Shown here: in pieces, positions 4,921 through 7,185 of the stretch | Layout of the letters: each line of letters begins with the position of its first letter | How positions within the stretch are numbered: position 1 is the stretch's first letter | Assembly: GCA_003022655.1 (NCBI GenBank) | Contig: PXSX01000177.1 | Coordinates: forward strand, 1-7,185 | DNA from: Bacteroidetes bacterium QH_1_64_81 | Lineage (GTDB): Bacteria; Bacteroidota; Rhodothermia; Rhodothermales; Salinibacteraceae | DNA: 7,185 bases | Reading direction: 5' to 3' | Notes under the pieces: model-generated | Database searches by the model: none | Told to the model about the DNA's origin: nothing | What the model saw: the letters and a program-made list of their open reading frames with translations, nothing else | Position numbers and translations under genes: made by a program

Positions 4921-7185
4921 ATGAATGCATTCTCGTCCCCCTCCGTACAGCTCCGGGCGCTCTGCCGCGCCCATCCGCGCGCGCCGAAGGTCGTGCTCGT
5001 GCCCCGGAGCCAGATCGGACGCGCCCTCGAAGACGCCCTCGCCCGCGCTGAGGGAGGATGGGCGGGCGTCACCACCTGCATCGTGCGCCACTTCACCGAG
5101 CGGGTGGCCCGGCCCCGAATTGCGGCATCGGGCCGTGCGGAGCTGCCGGTGGGGGGGCGCTCGTTCCTGGCGGCGCGCCTCTTGGGCGACCTCGACCGGC
5201 GCGGGCGGTTCGACGGGCTGCCGGGCCCTGGACAGCTGGCCGGGACGGTCGCTGAGGCCATCGAGACGCTCCGGCGGGGCGGTGCCTCGATGAAAGACGT
5301 GCAGGCCCGGGCCGAGGCTGCAGACGCGTCGGCGACGTTTCGGGTCGTGGCGGCCTGCTACGAGGGCTACCTGGAGGCGCTGGACGAGACGGGCCTCTAT
5401 GACGACGCGCAGGTCTTCCGGTGGGCGACCGAGCAGGTGACGGAGACCGCCGCCCCATCGGTGTCGCAGTCCGTCGTGGCGGTGTGCGACGCGGTGGACC
5501 TGCCGGAGCGGGCGTGTGCGTTTCTGCGCGCCGTGCGGGCATCGTGTCGGGCCTTCTACCGGATCGGTCGCCCGAAGCCCGAAGACCCACCCCCGCAGAC
5601 GGCCGCCGCCCGCTTTGCGGACGCGGCCCCCCCACCCTCCGACCGCGCCCCCGACGAGTCCGACCGCAGTCTGCACGTGCGCCGCGCGGTGGGGGCCGGC
5701 AACGAGGTCGATGCGGTCTTCCGAGATCTTCTGGAGGCCGAGGTGCCGCTCGACGACGTGGAGATTGCCGTGGCCGGGGAGCAGCCGTACGTCTCGCTGA
5801 TCGCCGATCGGGCCGAGCGGATGGGCGTGCCGGTCTCGGTGGGCCCCGGCCGCCCCGCCGCCCAGACCCGCACCGGAACGGCGCTGGAGATCGAGGAGGA
5901 AGCCGGAGCGGTCGACCTGGAGGCCCACGAGGTGGCAACGCTCCTGGCCGCTCGTCGCTACGAGCCGGGGCGGGAGGGCTACGCGACGGCCTTCCGCACC
6001 GCCTCCGGACGCGTGGACGAGCGAATCGCCGGTTTGGAAGGCAAGGGGCTGGACCCGGACCGGGATCGGCAGCAGCGCCGACAGCTCGAGTTTGTACACC
6101 GGCTCGTGCAGCAGCTTCTCGACCTCGTTCCCCGTAAGGCGTCGGTCCGGACGATGGCAACGCGGGCGCGAACGTTCGTCGAGGACTTTGGGCCTGTGGA
6201 TCCGCCGCCCGACGGCACGCCGGAAGAGGAGCGGACGCTCGACGAGGCGGCTCGAACCGTCCTCTGGCAGCGAATCGACCGCCTCACGCGCCTACCCATC
6301 GACTATGAGGCCTCCGGCACGGCCCACGTGGTGCCGCTCGAAAGCGCCGGGTACGGCGGCCGCTCGCACCTCTTCGTCGTCGGCATGGACAGCGACACCC
6401 TTTCAACAGTTGCGGTGGAGGACGCTCTCCTCCGAGACCACGACCGCCGCGCCCTCAGCGAGTCCCTCGAGAGCGTTCTCCCTGAGCGCCGCCCCGCTCC
6501 CGACGAGGCCCAGTGGCGATACGAGCGGGCCCTCGCGCGACAGTCGGGCGCCCTGGCCCTCTACTCCCGCGTCTTCGACGTCGACAGTGGCGAGGAGCGC
6601 TACCCATCGCCGCTCTTCCTTCGGCTGGAGGCGGAGGCCGACAGTGCTTCCTCAGGTGCATCAGGGACCCCGGAGGACGTAGAAGGATTTCTGCCGGTCC
6701 TCGGTCGGCTTCACGTCAGCGACGGGGAGGCGTGGCTGGCAGCCTATCGCGCTCGGAAGCACGCTCCGCCAAGCCCTGAGACGGCCCGGGCTGAACTCGA
6801 AGAGAAGCATCCGTGGATCCGCCGCGGGGAGCGCGCCCGAGAGGCCCGTCACTCCGACGAATACACCGTGCACGACGGGCTCCTCGCGGACGGCACCCAC
6901 CCGGAACTGGACTTCCTTCGGGGCGACTATGACGGCGGCCCGATGTCCGCTGGGCGCCTGGAAACCTTCGCCGAAACGCCCTACCTTTATTTTCTCCAGT
7001 ACGTGCTTGGGGTGGATCCGCTCGACGAGCCCGCGCTGGACGACGAGCCCTGGCTCAACGCCCGCCGCCGGGGCAGTCTTCTGCACGTCACCTTCGAATC
7101 CTTCATGACGACGCTGCGAGAGCGTGGCGAGCGGCCGCAGCCCGAACACGAGGCCCTCCTGGAACGCGTGCTCGAGGACGAACTG
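4921..7185 (+). CDS. AddB/RecC-like PD-(D/E)XK exonuclease subunit, 3' end outside window
   Basis: Probable partner subunit of an AddAB/RecBCD-type helicase-nuclease that resects double-strand breaks for recombination in the cytoplasm. The frame runs from ATG 4921 through 755 codons to the window edge without a stop. Residues 22-66 (PKVVLVPRSQIGRAL...) match the strand and helix that follow the P-loop in AddB, but no Walker A motif precedes them. A Pro/Ala/Asp-rich linker lies at 221-250. A degenerate helicase domain 2 follows: NEVDAVFRDLLEAEVPLDDVEIAVAG (261-286), FVVGMDSDTLS (485-495) and EDALLRDHDRRAL (500-511). The nuclease domain begins at SAGRLETFAETPYLYFLQYVLG (676-697), then RRRGSLLHVTFESF (715-728) with the conserved His722. 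The catalytic D/ExK residues lie past the edge. Thr686 stands where Fe-S AddB proteins have Cys. A helicase gene of AddA type is expected downstream. No Shine-Dalgarno sequence is present. Confidence 0.85.
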   Translation, partial: MNAFSSPSVQLRALCRAHPRAPKVVLVPRSQIGRALEDALARAEGGWAGVTTCIVRHFTERVARPRIAASGRAELPVGGRSFLAARLLGDLDRRGRFDGLPGPGQLAGTVAEAIETLRRGGASMKDVQARAEAADASATFRVVAACYEGYLEALDETGLYDDAQVFRWATEQVTETAAPSVSQSVVAVCDAVDLPERACAFLRAVRASCRAFYRIGRPKPEDPPPQTAAARFADAAPPPSDRAPDESDRSLHVRRAVGAGNEVDAVFRDLLEAEVPLDDVEIAVAGEQPYVSLIADRAERMGVPVSVGPGRPAAQTRTGTALEIEEEAGAVDLEAHEVATLLAARRYEPGREGYATAFRTASGRVDERIAGLEGKGLDPDRDRQQRRQLEFVHRLVQQLLDLVPRKASVRTMATRARTFVEDFGPVDPPPDGTPEEERTLDEAARTVLWQRIDRLTRLPIDYEASGTAHVVPLESAGYGGRSHLFVVGMDSDTLSTVAVEDALLRDHDRRALSESLESVLPERRPAPDEAQWRYERALARQSGALALYSRVFDVDSGEERYPSPLFLRLEAEADSASSGASGTPEDVEGFLPVLGRLHVSDGEAWLAAYRARKHAPPSPETARAELEEKHPWIRRGERAREARHSDEYTVHDGLLADGTHPELDFLRGDYDGGPMSAGRLETFAETPYLYFLQYVLGVDPLDEPALDDEPWLNARRRGSLLHVTFESFMTTLRERGERPQPEHEALLERVLEDEL

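Noticed and set aside
4852..6160. Overlapping - strand open frames of 415 and 355 codons
   Set aside because: They are antisense to the AddB-like gene, rich in Arg/Pro/Gly low-complexity text, and have no recognisable motif. The + strand frame has family motifs from end to end.
4340..7185. SNase-like and AddB-like genes as a two-gene nuclease or defence system
   Set aside because: One product is exported and the other cytoplasmic, they are separated by 95 bases with a hairpin, and no toxin, methylase or sensor gene accompanies them. Adjacency alone is weak evidence.
1..7185. CRISPR arrays, tRNA or rRNA genes, insertion sequences
   Set aside because: No regularly spaced repeats, cloverleaf-like stretches, transposase motifs or terminal inverted repeats with target duplications were seen by eye.

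Overview
The window is GC-rich chromosomal DNA, most likely from a Salinibacter-like member of the Rhodothermota/Bacteroidota. Four points support this: an outer-membrane TonB-dependent receptor with an N-terminal carboxypeptidase-regulatory-like domain, a DUF2851 protein (a family typical of Bacteroidota and relatives), proteins rich in Asp/Glu and Arg, and no Shine-Dalgarno sequence before any of the five genes. The taxon is inferred from family content and sequence style, not from a marker gene.

Layout, left to right. A short leader (1-61) precedes a 731-aa TonB-dependent receptor on the + strand (62-2257). It converges on a DUF2851 gene on the - strand (2337-3761), and the 79-base gap holds an imperfect hairpin that could serve both transcripts. 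A divergent intergenic region (3762-3938) leads to a small three-helix membrane protein on the + strand (3939-4238, GTG start). A 101-base leader with competing inverted repeats precedes a secreted staphylococcal-nuclease-like protein (4340-4825). After a 95-base gap with another hairpin comes an AddB/RecC-like PD-(D/E)XK exonuclease subunit (4921 onward), which runs off the right edge with 755 codons visible.

The genes do not form an obvious single pathway. The receptor handles outer-membrane uptake, the SNase-like protein is exported, and the AddB-like protein belongs to cytoplasmic double-strand-break processing and probably continues into an addA-like helicase gene outside the window. I see no mobile element, CRISPR array, tRNA or rRNA.

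The observations most worth a second look are residue-level. The SNase-like protein has Asp where the catalytic Arg35 should be. The AddB-like protein lacks a Walker A motif and has Thr in place of the first Fe-S cysteine. The DUF2851 protein has exactly four cysteines in its conserved part, spaced as in Fe-S nucleases, plus a PDF...VEIH motif pair reminiscent of PD-(D/E)XK enzymes. The receptor appears to lack a short barrel segment that is usually well conserved.
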